In this document: piece after piece, positions 18,100 to 25,957 of the stretch
Layout of the letters: every line of letters starts with the position of its first letter
Numbering within the stretch: the first letter of the stretch is position 1
Assembly: GCA_000719695.1 (NCBI GenBank)
Contig: JOHN01000004.1
Coordinates: 128,691 to 192,690, forward strand
Reading direction: 5' to 3'
DNA length: 64,000 nt
DNA from: Streptomyces sp. NRRL F-6131
Lineage (GTDB): Bacteria; Actinomycetota; Actinomycetes; Streptomycetales; Streptomycetaceae
Notes under the pieces: model-generated
The model's input: only the letters and a program-made list of their open reading frames with translations
Databases searched by the model: none
Told to the model about the DNA's origin: nothing
Program-made: the position numbers and the translations under genes

Positions 18100-19206
18100 G
18101 TGCATGTCGTACTCGCCGGCGGGGGGACCGCCGGTCACATCGAGCCGGCCATGGCCCTCGCGGACGCCCTCCGCAGGCACGACCCGTCCGTCGGGATCAC
18201 CGCCCTCGGCACCGAGCGCGGCCTGGAGACCCGGCTGGTGCCGGAGCGCGGCTACCAGCTGGAGCTGATCCCGGCCGTCCCGCTGCCCCGCAAGCCCACC
18301 CCCGAGCTGATCACCGTCCCGGGCCGGCTGCGCGGCACCGTCCGGGCCGCCCAGGAGATCATCGAGCGGGTCAACGCGGACGCCGTGGTCGGCTTCGGCG
18401 GCTACGTCGCGATGCCCGCCTACCTGGCCGCCAAGCGGGCCGGTGTGCCGATCGTGGTGCACGAGGCCAACGCCCGGCCCGGCCTGGCCAACAAGATCGG
18501 CGCCCGGTACAGCGACTTCGTCGCGGTCTCCACGCCGGACAGCAAGCTGCGCGACTCCCGGTACATCGGCATCCCGCTGCGCCGGACCATCGCGACCCTG
18601 GACCGGAACGCGGCCCGCCCGGAGGCGCGGCACTACTTCGGCCTCGACCAGCGGCTGCCCACCCTGCTGGTCTCCGGCGGTTCGCAGGGCGCCCGCCGGC
18701 TGAACGAGACGATCACCGCGATCGCCCCCCGGCTCCAGCAGTACGGGGTGCAGATCCTGCACGCGGTCGGCCCCAAGAACGAGCTGCCCCAGGTGGACGA
18801 CATCCCCGGGATGCCGCCCTACCGCCCGGTGCCGTACCTGGACCGGATGGACCTCGCCTACGCGGCGGCCGACATGATGCTCTGCCGGGCCGGGGCCATG
18901 ACGGTGGCCGAGCTGGCCGCGGTCGGCCTGCCCGCCGCCTTCGTGCCGCTGCCGATCGGCAACGGCGAGCAGCGGCTGAACGCCCAGCCGATGGTCAAGG
19001 CCGGCGGCGGTCTGCTGGTCGACGACGCCGAGCTGACCCCCGACTGGGTGCTGCAGAGCGTGCTGCCGGTGCTCACCGACCCGCAGCGGCTGTGGGACAT
19101 GAGCCGCTCGGCCGCCGAGTTCGGCCGCCGGGACGCCGACGAGCTGCTGGTCGGCATGGTCTACGAGGCCATCGAGGCCGCCCGGGGCGGCCGCCGTCGT
19201 GGCTGA
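18100..19206 (+). CDS. murG: UDP-GlcNAc:lipid I N-acetylglucosaminyltransferase
   Basis: MurG transfers GlcNAc to lipid I to give lipid II at the cytoplasmic face. The 368-residue protein shows the glycine-rich N-terminal loop GGGTAGHIEPAMALA, GFGGYVAMPAYLAA, HEANARPGLAN, and the donor-site segment SGGSQGARRLNE. The GTG start is preceded by GGGAGCGG. It lies 6 bases after ftsW and overlaps ftsQ by eight bases. The murC gene, placed between murG and ftsQ in mycobacteria, is missing here, as in streptomycetes. Confidence 0.97.
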   Translation: MHVVLAGGGTAGHIEPAMALADALRRHDPSVGITALGTERGLETRLVPERGYQLELIPAVPLPRKPTPELITVPGRLRGTVRAAQEIIERVNADAVVGFGGYVAMPAYLAAKRAGVPIVVHEANARPGLANKIGARYSDFVAVSTPDSKLRDSRYIGIPLRRTIATLDRNAARPEARHYFGLDQRLPTLLVSGGSQGARRLNETITAIAPRLQQYGVQILHAVGPKNELPQVDDIPGMPPYRPVPYLDRMDLAYAAADMMLCRAGAMTVAELAAVGLPAAFVPLPIGNGEQRLNAQPMVKAGGGLLVDDAELTPDWVLQSVLPVLTDPQRLWDMSRSAAEFGRRDADELLVGMVYEAIEAARGGRRRG

Positions 19207-19975
19207 CGCCCGGCTCGCCGACCCGCTGGACGAGGAGTTCGAGGCCGGGGAGCACGCTCCCCGGCTCCGGCTCTCCCGGCGGGGTGTGGTGGTGCTGGGC
19301 GGCCTGGTCGCGCTCCTGCTCGGAGCGCTGTCCTGGCTGGTCTTCTTCTCCTCGGTGCTGGAGGTGCGCTCCGTCGCCGTGCAGGGCCTGCGGGACGACC
19401 GGCTGACGGCCGACGAGGTCCGGGCGGCGATCGGCGGGGTCGGCTCCGGCCCACTGGCGCGGGTGGACCTCGACGACGCCCGCCGGCGGGTGGAGGCGAT
19501 CCCCCGGGTGGCCGGCGCGGAGGTCTGGCGGGGCTGGCCGAACACCCTGCGGGTGAAGGTCACCGAGCGCACGGCGGTCGCCGCCGTCAAGGGCGAGGAC
19601 AACCGCTTCACCCAGGTCGACGCGGCCGGCGTGAGCTTCGCCACCGAGCCGGCCGCCCCGTCCGGGGTGCCGGTGGTGGAGCTGAGGCTCAGCCAGCAGG
19701 CCCTCGACGCCGAGTCGGTGATCGGCCGGGCGCAGCTGGTGCAGGGCGCGGTGGCGGTGGCCGCCGGCCTGCCGGAGGAGGTCCGCCAGCGCGCCGGTGC
19801 GGTCCTGGTGCATTCGTACGACGACATCCAGCTACAGCTCGGCGGGGGTGCGACGGTGCGCTGGGGGAGTCCGGAGCAGACCGATCGCAAAGCCCGGGTG
19901 CTGGTGGCACTGCTGCATCAGAAGGGTACGAACTTCGATGTGAGCGCGCCGGAGGCGCCGGCGGTGTCCGGATGA
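19199..19975 (+). CDS. ftsQ: Cell division protein FtsQ (POTRA domain)
   Basis: FtsQ scaffolds the divisome by binding FtsL and its partner in the membrane. The 258-residue bitopic protein has a cytoplasmic N-terminus of about 28 residues, a membrane helix at about 29-50, a POTRA domain (about 52-122, VRSVAVQGL to RVKVTERTAVA), and an FtsQ-type C-terminal domain. The GTG start lies inside the murG end (eight-base overlap), so expression depends on murG translation. It is the last gene before the separately transcribed ftsZ. Confidence 0.95.
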   Translation: MADARLADPLDEEFEAGEHAPRLRLSRRGVVVLGGLVALLLGALSWLVFFSSVLEVRSVAVQGLRDDRLTADEVRAAIGGVGSGPLARVDLDDARRRVEAIPRVAGAEVWRGWPNTLRVKVTERTAVAAVKGEDNRFTQVDAAGVSFATEPAAPSGVPVVELRLSQQALDAESVIGRAQLVQGAVAVAAGLPEEVRQRAGAVLVHSYDDIQLQLGGGATVRWGSPEQTDRKARVLVALLHQKGTNFDVSAPEAPAVSG

Positions 19976-20153
19976 TCCGGTAGGTTCTCTGCGCAAGGGT
20001 GCGCGCGGAGCGCGTCGTCGAAAGGGCGGCGGCGGGCGACGGGCGGGCTTGACGCGGTTTCGTGTCGGCCCGACCCTTGGTGGTCACCCCGGTGTCATTG
20101 GCCGGTTGATGATCACATAGGCTCAAAAGAAAAAGGGAAGCTCGGCGTGTTCG

Positions 20154-20183
20154 TTGAAACACGTGGCCGGAGCCACCTAGTGT
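20154..20183 (+). promoter_or_regulatory. Main candidate ftsZ promoter
   Basis: TTGAAA (20154-20159) and TAGTGT (20178-20183) are 18 bases apart. The predicted start near 20190 coincides with the left arm of the first leader hairpin, leaving an ftsZ leader of about 195 bases. Confidence 0.65.
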
Positions 20184-20185
20184 CC

Positions 20186-20258
20186 TGTCTCACCAGACTG
20201 TGTTCCCTGGTGATGTGACAGAGGCACAGAACTAACCCTAAAGGTCAAGTTTAGGGTT
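20186..20258 (+). repeat. Two inverted repeats in the ftsZ leader
   Basis: The first repeat pairs CACCAG (20191-20196) with CTGGTG (20207-20212), with imperfect outer pairing of TGTC and GACA at 20186-20220. The second is a perfect 9-base repeat, AACCCTAAA (20234-20242) and TTTAGGGTT (20250-20258), around a 7-base loop. The second repeat is AT-rich in otherwise GC-rich DNA, which suggests selection. Confidence 0.8.
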
Positions 20259-20384
20259 GGGGTCGGCGGTCGGCATTTCGGACATTACGTCAGGAACCAG
20301 GCTCCCTACCCATCGACATCCGTCGGTTCGGCCCTCCAACCGGGTACGGGCCGACCCGGAAATTCGAGGCGAGAGGCCTTCGAC

Positions 20385-21614
20385 GTGGCAGCACCGCAGA
20401 ACTACCTCGCAGTCATCAAGGTCGTCGGTATCGGCGGCGGTGGTGTCAACGCCATCAACCGGATGATCGAGGTCGGTCTCAAGGGCGTCGAGTTCATCGC
20501 GATCAACACCGATGCGCAGGCCCTCCTCATGAGCGACGCCGACGTCAAGCTCGATGTGGGCCGTGAACTCACCCGGGGCCTCGGCGCCGGCGCCAACCCC
20601 GAGGTCGGCCGCAAGGCCGCCGAGGACCACCGCGAGGAGATCGAGGAGGTCCTCAAGGGGGCCGACATGGTCTTCGTCACCGCCGGCGAGGGCGGTGGCA
20701 CCGGCACGGGCGGCGCGCCGGTGGTCGCCAACATCGCCCGCTCCCTGGGCGCGCTCACCATCGGCGTGGTCACCCGCCCGTTCACCTTCGAGGGCCGGCG
20801 GCGCGCCAACCAGGCCGAGGACGGCATCGCCTCGCTGCGCGAAGAGGTCGACACCCTCATCGTCATCCCCAACGACCGGCTGCTGTCCATCTCGGACCGC
20901 CAGGTCAGCGTGCTGGACGCGTTCCGCTCCGCCGACCAGGTGCTGCTCTCGGGCGTCCAGGGCATCACCGACCTGATCACCACCCCCGGTCTGATCAACC
21001 TCGACTTCGCCGACGTCAAGTCCGTCATGTCGGACGCCGGTTCGGCGCTCATGGGGATCGGCTCGGCCCGCGGTGAGGACCGCGCCAAGGCCGCCGCCGT
21101 GATGGCGATCTCCTCGCCGCTGCTGGAGGCCTCGATCGACGGCGCCCGCGGCGTGCTGCTGTCCATCTCCGGCGGCTCCGACCTCGGCCTGTTCGAGATC
21201 AACGAGTCCGCCCAGCTGGTCAGCGAGGCCGCCCACCCCGAGGCCAACATCATCTTCGGCGCCGTCATCGACGACGCCCTCGGCGACGAGGTCCGGGTCA
21301 CCGTCATCGCGGCCGGCTTCGACGGCGGCCAGCCGCCGGCGATCGTCCGCGAGCCGGTGGTCAAGGCGAGCGCGACCCCGGCCACCCCGCCGGCCGCCTC
21401 GTCCACCGCCTCCGAGCGTCCGGCCGGCCGCCCCGCGTACGGCGGCATCGGCTCGGTGACCCGCCCGGAGGGCGAGAGCGCCGCTCCGGCCCGCCCGGCC
21501 GAGGCGCCGGCCACCACGACGGCCGCTCCGGTGCCGCCGCAGGTGCAGCCCGCCCGCCAGCCGTTCGTGGAGAGCCCGGCCGAGGAACTCGACGTGCCGG
21601 ACTTCCTTAAGTGA
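20385..21614 (+). CDS. ftsZ: Cell division GTPase FtsZ
   Basis: FtsZ polymerises with GTP into the Z-ring (and the Z-ladders of sporulating hyphae). The 409-residue protein has the G-box GGGTGTG at 103-109, the N-terminal [13 protein letters not shown], the T7 loop [11 protein letters not shown], and the C-terminal binding peptide ending DVPDFLK. A Pro/Ala-rich linker spans about 320-395. The GTG start follows GAGGCGAGAGG. The stop overlaps the pgeF start by four bases, so the downstream genes are probably coupled to ftsZ. Confidence 0.99.
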   Translation: MAAPQNYLAVIKVVGIGGGGVNAINRMIEVGLKGVEFIAINTDAQALLMSDADVKLDVGRELTRGLGAGANPEVGRKAAEDHREEIEEVLKGADMVFVTAGEGGGTGTGGAPVVANIARSLGALTIGVVTRPFTFEGRRRANQAEDGIASLREEVDTLIVIPNDRLLSISDRQVSVLDAFRSADQVLLSGVQGITDLITTPGLINLDFADVKSVMSDAGSALMGIGSARGEDRAKAAAVMAISSPLLEASIDGARGVLLSISGGSDLGLFEINESAQLVSEAAHPEANIIFGAVIDDALGDEVRVTVIAAGFDGGQPPAIVREPVVKASATPATPPAASSTASERPAGRPAYGGIGSVTRPEGESAAPARPAEAPATTTAAPVPPQVQPARQPFVESPAEELDVPDFLK

Positions 21615-22342
21615 TCGACCACGCGGTCCGCGACGGTGCTCACTTCGCCTTCACCACCCGGTGGGGCGGGGTGAGCACTTCGCCGTACGGGGAGCTGAAC
21701 CTCGGCGGCGCGGTGGGGGACGACCCGGCGGCCGTCCGGGAGAACCGGGCGATCGCGGCCCGCGCGCTCGGCCTCGACCCGGCCGACGTGGTCTGGATGA
21801 ACCAGGTGCACGGCGCGGAGGTCGCCGTGGTGACGGAGCGCCAGCCGGCCGGGGAGGCCCCGACGGTCGACGCGGTGGTCACCGACCGGCCGCTGGTGCT
21901 GGCGGTGCTGACCGCGGACTGCACCCCGGTGCTGCTGGCCGACCCGGTCGCGGGGGTGGTCGGCGCCGCCCACGCCGGACGGCCCGGCCTCGCCGCCGGC
22001 GTGGTCCCGGCGGTGGTCGGGGCGATGGTGGGGCTCGGCGCCGAGCCCGGGCGGATCACCGCCGCCACCGGCCCCGCCGTCTGCGGCCGCTGCTACGAGG
22101 TGCCCGAGCCGCTGCGGGCCGAAGTCGCCGGACGGGTGCCCGCCGCGTACGCGCGGACCTCCTGGGGGACCCCGGCCCTGGACGTGCCGGCGGGAGTCGC
22201 GGCCCAGCTGGCCGCCGCGGGTGTCACCGGGCCGGTGCGCTCACCGGTCTGCACCCTCGAATCCGCCGATCACTACTCCTACCGCCGCGAGCAGCGCACG
22301 GGCCGGCTCGCGAGCTACGTCTGGTTGGGCTCTGAACAGTGA
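21611..22342 (+). CDS. pgeF: PgeF/YlmD-type laccase-domain protein (peptidoglycan editing factor)
   Basis: A 243-residue Cu-oxidase_4 (YfiH/DUF152) protein. In E. coli the homologue hydrolyses wrongly built UDP-MurNAc-L-Ser, keeping L-Ala in peptidoglycan; the same job fits the cell wall neighbourhood here. The family blocks [37 protein letters not shown] and CGRCYEVP are present, supplying the conserved His and Cys metal ligands. The usual HAGWRG reads HAGRPG here. The GTG start overlaps ftsZ and the stop overlaps yggS. Confidence 0.93.
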   Translation: MIDHAVRDGAHFAFTTRWGGVSTSPYGELNLGGAVGDDPAAVRENRAIAARALGLDPADVVWMNQVHGAEVAVVTERQPAGEAPTVDAVVTDRPLVLAVLTADCTPVLLADPVAGVVGAAHAGRPGLAAGVVPAVVGAMVGLGAEPGRITAATGPAVCGRCYEVPEPLRAEVAGRVPAAYARTSWGTPALDVPAGVAAQLAAAGVTGPVRSPVCTLESADHYSYRREQRTGRLASYVWLGSEQ

Positions 22343-23172
22343 TGACGAACGACATCTTCGGACCGTTCCCGGGCGATCCCGCCCGGTTCCCGGACACGTC
22401 CTGGCTCGACGCCCTGACGGAGGGGCAGCGGGCCCGGTACGAGGAGCTGGGTACCAACCTGGAGGTCGTCGAGCGGCGGATCGCCGACGCCTGCGCCGCC
22501 GCCGGGCGGGCCCGCGACGAGGTCCGGCTGATCGTGGTCACCAAGACCTACCCCGCCGAGGACACCGCGCTGCTGGCCGGGCTGGGCGTGACCGACGTCG
22601 CGGAGAACCGCGACCAGGACGCCGCGCCCAAGGCGGAGCAGTGCAGAAACCTTCCTCTTGACTGGCACTTCGTCGGCCAGCTGCAGACCAACAAGGTCCG
22701 CTCGGTCGTCCGGTACGCCGACCACGTCCACTCGGTGGACCGGGTGCGGCTGGTGGAGTCGCTCGGCGCGGCGGTCCGCAAGGCGGAGCGCGCCGACCTC
22801 GGCTGCCTGGTGCAGGTCGCGCTGGACAAGGAGGGGTCGCCCGGCGGCTCCGCCGCGCGGGACGAGGTCGAGCACCGCGCCGGGGTCGCCCCGGCGGACG
22901 TCCTGGCGCTGGCCGAGGCGATCGCCGACACGCCCGGGCTGCGCCTGGACGGTGTGATGACGGTCGCTCCGCTCGCGGGCCCGCTGGCCGGCGACCCGGC
23001 CGCGGCCTTCGATCGACTGGCGGAAATCGCAACCGCCGTACGGGCGGCCCATCCGGCTGCCACCATGGTCTCGGCAGGGATGAGCGGCGATCTGGAGCAG
23101 GCCATTGCCGCCGGAGCGACACACGTGCGCGTCGGAACGGCGGTACTCGGAGTGCGGTCACCCCTCAGGTAA
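22339..23172 (+). CDS. YggS/PLPBP family pyridoxal-phosphate homeostasis protein
   Basis: A 277-residue single-domain alanine-racemase-fold protein that binds PLP through Lys69 (LIVVTKTYP). Family members buffer PLP and affect amino acid pools; they are not racemases. The blocks WHFVGQLQTNK, VHSVDR and MTVAPLAGP, and the C-terminal SAGMSGDLEQAIAAGATHVRVGTAVLG region are typical. The N-terminus carries about 38 residues beyond the usual family start. The GTG at 22339 overlaps pgeF; an ATG follows directly at 22342. The position between pgeF and sepF is conserved in Gram-positive bacteria. Confidence 0.94.
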   Translation: MMTNDIFGPFPGDPARFPDTSWLDALTEGQRARYEELGTNLEVVERRIADACAAAGRARDEVRLIVVTKTYPAEDTALLAGLGVTDVAENRDQDAAPKAEQCRNLPLDWHFVGQLQTNKVRSVVRYADHVHSVDRVRLVESLGAAVRKAERADLGCLVQVALDKEGSPGGSAARDEVEHRAGVAPADVLALAEAIADTPGLRLDGVMTVAPLAGPLAGDPAAAFDRLAEIATAVRAAHPAATMVSAGMSGDLEQAIAAGATHVRVGTAVLGVRSPLR

Positions 23173-23399
23173 CGTCACCGGGTAGTAGATCAGACTGCAG
23201 GACAAAATAGGACAGAAGCTAGCAGCTTATCGGAGCGCTAGCCAACCGTGGATCGCAGCTCCGCGGCCCTCATCCACGAACTCTGATTGGCCGTCGGCCT
23301 GACGAAGCGTCGTGGGCGGACCGCGGAATCCGCGGGCGGGGCCCGTCGGCCCGGCCGTCGGGACGGAGTCGGTCCACCACAAGCGGAGGAGACAGGAGC

Positions 23400-24002
23400 A
23401 TGGCCGGCGCAATGCGCAAGATGGCGGTCTACCTCGGCCTCGTGGAGGACGAGACGTACGACGGCCAGGGGTACGACCCCGACGACGACTACGACGCTGA
23501 CCCCGAGCCGATCCGCACCGGACGGACCGAGGACATCCCCCGGCCGGCCGCCCCGACGCCCGCGCCGGTCTCCTCGATCACGCCGCAGCCGGTGCCGGCC
23601 GCGGTGCCGATCCGCCAGGAGACGCCGAGGATGGCGCCAGTGTCGTCCATCACACCCGAACGCCGCCACAACCTGGAGAAGAGCGCCCCGGTGATCATGC
23701 CCAAGGTAGTGAACGAACGAGAGCCCTACCGCATCACCACGCTGCACCCGAGGACCTACAACGAGGCCCGTACCATCGGGGAACAGTTCCGCGGTGGGAC
23801 CCCTGTGATCATGAATCTCACCGAGATGGACGACACCGACGCCAAGCGGCTCGTAGACTTCGCCGCTGGACTCGTCTTCGGTCTGCACGGCAGTATCGAG
23901 CGCGTGACGCAGAAGGTGTTCCTCCTGTCGCCTGCTAACGTCGATGTCACGGCGGAGGACAAGGCTCGGATCGCCGAGGGTGGGTTCTTCAACCAGAGCT
24001 GA
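23400..24002 (+). CDS. sepF: Cell division protein SepF
   Basis: SepF anchors FtsZ to the membrane in bacteria without FtsA. The 200-residue protein begins with an amphipathic membrane-targeting helix ([16 protein letters not shown]), followed by an acidic and Pro-rich linker (about 18-85) and the SepF core from about 88 ([16 protein letters not shown]) to the end, GGFFNQS. The ATG follows GGAGGAGACAGGAG. The 227-base gap after yggS suggests its own promoter, though no convincing one is visible. GCTAGC occurs twice in that gap, 18 bases apart. Confidence 0.98.
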   Translation: MAGAMRKMAVYLGLVEDETYDGQGYDPDDDYDADPEPIRTGRTEDIPRPAAPTPAPVSSITPQPVPAAVPIRQETPRMAPVSSITPERRHNLEKSAPVIMPKVVNEREPYRITTLHPRTYNEARTIGEQFRGGTPVIMNLTEMDDTDAKRLVDFAAGLVFGLHGSIERVTQKVFLLSPANVDVTAEDKARIAEGGFFNQS

Positions 24003-24092
24003 CCCGACCACGACTTTACGTGTGGATCTGATCGACAGTGAGTTAGCGACAGGCGAGCGGCCCCAGGGCCGAACCGGGGAGAGGGAAGCGCG

Positions 24093-24374
24093 ATGGAGAT
24101 CGTGTGGGCAGTGCTCTATTACGCACTGACCGTCTTCCTGGTGTTCCTGCTCGTGCGGCTGGTGATGGACTGGGTCTTCCAGTTCGCGCGTTCGTGGCGG
24201 CCCGGCAAGGCCATGGTCCTGGTCCTGGAGGCCACGTACACTGTCACGGATCCGCCGCTCAAGCTTCTGCGGCGGTTCATTCCGCCGCTGCGTCTCGGGG
24301 GCGTGGCGCTCGACCTGTCCTTCTTCGTACTGATGATCATTGTGTATGTCCTGATCTCGCTTGTGCGGCCCTAG
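24093..24374 (+). CDS. YggT family membrane protein
   Basis: A 93-residue YggT (YlmG) family protein with two hydrophobic segments (about 4-26 and 68-90) around a short polar loop carrying the family motif TDPPLKLLRRFIPP. In Gram-positive bacteria it always sits between sepF and divIVA. Its function is not settled; links to division and ion homeostasis have been proposed. The ATG follows GAGAGGGAAGCG. No catalytic residues are evident. Confidence 0.93.
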   Translation: MEIVWAVLYYALTVFLVFLLVRLVMDWVFQFARSWRPGKAMVLVLEATYTVTDPPLKLLRRFIPPLRLGGVALDLSFFVLMIIVYVLISLVRP

Positions 24375-24433
24375 TCGTAGGTGAGCGATGCGACAGGATG
24401 CCGGTGTGCCGACGATCACGTTGAGGTGAAGAG

Positions 24434-25786
24434 ATGCCATTGACCCCCGAGGACGTTCGGAACAAGCAGTTCACGACCGTCCGCCTGCGCGAAGGCTATG
24501 ACGAGGACGAGGTCGATGCCTTCCTCGACGAGGTCGAGGCGGAGCTGACCCGTCTCCTCCGCGAGAACGAGGACCTGCGCGCCAAGCTGGCCGCCGCGAC
24601 CCGGGCCGCCGCGCAGAACCAGGCCAACATGCGCAAGGAGCCGCCGCAGGACGCCCGCCCCGGCGCCCCGGTGCCGGCCGCCATATCCGGCCCGCCGGTC
24701 CCCGGCCAGCAGGGCGGCCCCGGTGGCCCGCAGCAGCAGATGGGCCCGGGCGGTCCTCAGCAGCAGATGGGTCCCGGCCCGCAGCAGCAGATGGGCAACC
24801 AGCCGCTCGGCCTGCCGTCCGGCGCCCCGCAGCTCCCCGCCGGCCAGGGCGGTCCGATGGGTGGCCCCGGCCCGCAGCAGCAGCAGCAGATGGGCCAGAC
24901 CATGGGCGGCCAGCAGCAGCTGGTCCAGCCGATGGGCGGTCAGATGCTCCAGCCGATGGGCGGCCCCGGCGGCCCGCAGGGCATGGGCAACCCCATGGGC
25001 CAGGGCATGGGCCAGCAGCAGCAGATGCAGCAGATGGGCGGCCCCATGGGCGGCCCGCAGCAGCAGATGGGCGGCCCGCTCGGCGCCCCGATGCAGCAGC
25101 AGCAGGGCCCCGGCGGCGACAGTGCCGCCCGCGTGCTGGCGCTCGCCCAGCAGACCGCCGACCAGGCGATCTCCGAGGCGCGCTCCGAGGCCAACAAGAT
25201 CGTCGGCGAGGCGCGCAGCCGGGCCGAGGGTCTGGAGCGGGACGCCCGCGCCAAGGCCGACGCGCTGGAGCGGGACGCCCAGGAGAAGCACCGCGTCGCG
25301 ATGGGCTCGCTGGAGTCCGCCCGCGCCACGCTGGAGCGCAAGGTCGAGGACCTGCGGGCGTTCGAGCGTGAGTACCGGACGCGTCTGAAGTCCTACCTGG
25401 AGACCCAGCTGCGCCAGCTGGAGTCGCAGGCGGACGACTCGCTCGCGCCGCCGCGGATCCCGGCCACCGCCTCGCTGCCGCCGGCCGCGTCGTCGATGGC
25501 CCCGGCCGGTGCGAGCGCGATGAGCCCGTCGCCGAGCTTCGGTGGCAGCCAGCCGTCCTTCGGTGGCAGCCAGCCGTCGTTCGGCGGGCAGAGCTCCTTC
25601 GGCGGGAACGCCGGTGGGTCGAGCTTCGGCGGGCCGTCCTCCGCGGGCAACTCGGGTGCGCCGCAGATGCAGCCGGCCGGGATGACCCAGCCGATGGCGG
25701 CCGTCCGACCGCAGCCGCCGCAGCCGATGCAGCAGGCGCCGGCGCCGATGCGGGGCTTCCTGATCGACGAGGACGGCGACAACTAA
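24434..25786 (+). CDS. divIVA: Polar growth protein DivIVA
   Basis: DivIVA marks curved membrane at hyphal tips and organises the polar growth machinery in streptomycetes. The 450-residue protein has the conserved N-terminal membrane-binding domain (TPEDVRNKQFTTVRLREGYD to about residue 62). A Gln/Gly/Met/Pro-rich linker (about 85-225) follows, then a second coiled coil (about 235-320) and a C-terminal tail with FGGSQPS repeats. It is somewhat longer than typical homologues of about 390-400 residues, mostly through the linker. GAGGTGAAGAG precedes the ATG. The gene ends at a strong hairpin. Confidence 0.97.
   Translation: MPLTPEDVRNKQFTTVRLREGYDEDEVDAFLDEVEAELTRLLRENEDLRAKLAAATRAAAQNQANMRKEPPQDARPGAPVPAAISGPPVPGQQGGPGGPQQQMGPGGPQQQMGPGPQQQMGNQPLGLPSGAPQLPAGQGGPMGGPGPQQQQQMGQTMGGQQQLVQPMGGQMLQPMGGPGGPQGMGNPMGQGMGQQQQMQQMGGPMGGPQQQMGGPLGAPMQQQQGPGGDSAARVLALAQQTADQAISEARSEANKIVGEARSRAEGLERDARAKADALERDAQEKHRVAMGSLESARATLERKVEDLRAFEREYRTRLKSYLETQLRQLESQADDSLAPPRIPATASLPPAASSMAPAGASAMSPSPSFGGSQPSFGGSQPSFGGQSSFGGNAGGSSFGGPSSAGNSGAPQMQPAGMTQPMAAVRPQPPQPMQQAPAPMRGFLIDEDGDN
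24713..25110 (+). repeat. Gln/Gly/Met/Pro low-complexity tract in divIVA
   Basis: Runs of CAGCAG and the unit GGPQQQMG recur many times, encoding a flexible linker between the two coiled coils. The DNA is prone to slippage, so length variation between strains is likely. Confidence 0.8.
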
Positions 25787-25804
25787 GCGGTAGTCGTCGG
25801 CCGG

Positions 25805-25848
25805 AGCGCCCCCTGCTCGACCCTTCGGGGTCGGGGAGGGGGCGCTTT
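25805..25848 (+). terminator. Terminator of the divIVA transcript
   Basis: AGCGCCCCCT (25805-25814) pairs perfectly with AGGGGGCGCT (25837-25846); an inner stem CGACCC/GGGTCG closes a tight loop, and a short T-run follows. It closes the dcw region. Confidence 0.9.
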
Positions 25849-25913
25849 CGCGTGCGCGCGGCCGGGGGCCGGGGCACGTTCAGAGCTGTGGGGGGACCGG
25901 CGGTGGGGACGGC

Positions 25914-25950
25914 GAAGCCGCCGCCGCCCGGGGTGGGCGGCGGCGGCTTC
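25914..25950 (-). terminator. Terminator of ileS
   Basis: A perfect 16-bp stem (25914-25929 with 25935-25950) around a 5-base loop lies 7 bases after the ileS stop. There is no long T-run, as is common in streptomycetes. Confidence 0.8.
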
Positions 25951-25957
25951 GGGGGCG

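Larger units (their letters stand above)
19976..20384 (+). promoter_or_regulatory. ftsZ regulatory region
   Basis: These 409 bases hold no gene. The clearest promoter is at 20154-20183. Other -10-like hexamers (TAGGTT 19981-19986, TAGGCT 20118-20123) lack good -35 elements but could be weaker starts. Two inverted repeats follow the promoter. Streptomyces ftsZ is known to use several promoters, at least one of them boosted during sporulation; which site here does that cannot be told from sequence. Confidence 0.7.
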
